Shown here piece after piece: positions 12,776-12,891 of a stretch of 12,891 bases of DNA. Below the pieces are notes generated by a model. That model was not told the origin of the DNA, did no database searches, and saw nothing but the letters and a program-made list of their open reading frames with translations. Location: positions 1-12,891 of the forward strand of contig CAKTZA010000081.1 in the NCBI GenBank assembly GCA_934635045.1, read 5' to 3'. How positions within the stretch are numbered: the stretch's first letter is position 1; each line of letters starts with the position of its first letter. Origin of the DNA: an uncultured Kiritimatiellota bacterium. GTDB taxonomy: Bacteria; Verrucomicrobiota; Kiritimatiellia; RFP12; UBA1067. The translations under genes were made by a program, and so were the position numbers.

Positions 12776-12804
12776 AGTATATCATTTTCCTAACCGACAA
12801 ACAA
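12776..12804 (-). promoter_or_regulatory. Promoter of the flavin oxidoreductase gene
   Basis: TTGTTT (12804-12799) and TATACT (12781-12776) are 17 nt apart, with TGA before the -10. The whole block from GGCGGTTGTTTGTCGG to the -10 nearly duplicates the promoter at 2897-2925. Confidence 0.75.
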
Positions 12805-12848
12805 CCGCCAATGGGACTGGATTATCCCCGGTTTTGGAAATGGCTACC

Positions 12849-12876
12849 GAACCCTCGCGAGGCCTCGCGCGGTTTT
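12849..12876 (+). terminator. Possible hairpin/terminator near the right edge
   Basis: A 14-bp perfect palindrome, CGCGAGG/CCTCGCG (12856-12869), is enclosed by AACC and GGTT and followed by TTTTC counting the stem's own Ts. It could end a plus-strand transcript or be a protein-binding dyad. No gene in the window clearly uses it. Confidence 0.3.
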
Positions 12877-12891
12877 CATCGATTTTGCCGT

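Overview
The window looks like a piece of the chromosome of a GC-rich bacterium of the Planctomycetes-Verrucomicrobia-Chlamydiae group, with Kiritimatiellota or Verrucomicrobiota as my best guess. The reasons are a Hanks-type Ser/Thr kinase with one membrane segment, an ECF sigma factor of the divergent PVC kind, a secreted SUMF1-fold protein, and many small toxin-antitoxin and DUF genes. This is inference from gene content; no marker gene is present. Almost every gene start is preceded by an extended -10 promoter, TGN followed by TATAAT, with a weak or absent -35.

Layout. Positions 1-920 (minus strand) hold no convincing protein gene. They hold an ORF-less group II intron of about 700 nt (79-778) with a GTGCG 5' end, a domain-III-like segment, a domain V hairpin and a domain VI ending in AC. 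It sits inside domain I of a second, related group II intron whose first 142 nt lie at 779-920 and whose domain I resumes at 1-78. This is a nested intron, or twintron. Sites complementary to the inner intron's EBS1 and EBS2 lie directly at the junction. Positions 985-1532 hold a RelB/DinJ-type antitoxin followed by the C-terminal scrap of a PIN-domain toxin. A minus-strand AAA/DUF4143 ATPase follows (1631-2851), then a gene-free stretch with TTGTCGG repeats.

Positions 3114-7571 are a minus-strand block: a DUF4160-DUF2442 fusion protein, a Ser/Thr kinase starting 3 nt after its stop, and a PMCA-like Ca2+ P-type ATPase with its own promoter placed so close that its mRNA may be leaderless. Positions 7640-9156 are visibly AT-richer and carry, on the plus strand, a small lipoprotein and an unrecognised 342-residue protein; this looks like acquired DNA.

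Positions 9245-9861 are an intact Phd-type antitoxin / PIN-toxin pair (minus). Positions 9953-10963 hold an ECF sigma factor and, upstream of it, another Phd/YefM-type antitoxin followed by the C-terminal scrap of a RelE/ParE-type toxin (minus). Positions 11162-12115 (plus) are a secreted coiled-coil/SUMF1-domain protein that lacks one of the two FGE catalytic cysteines, closed by a strong terminator. Positions 12187-12726 (minus) are an NAD(P)H-dependent flavin oxidoreductase. Its promoter and ribosome-binding region are near-copies of those of the AAA ATPase 10 kb away.

Overall this is a chromosomal region rich in small selfish or defensive modules: one intact TA pair, two TA pairs that have lost most of the toxin, an intron in an intron, and an AT-rich insert. 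They lie among housekeeping-like signalling and transport genes.
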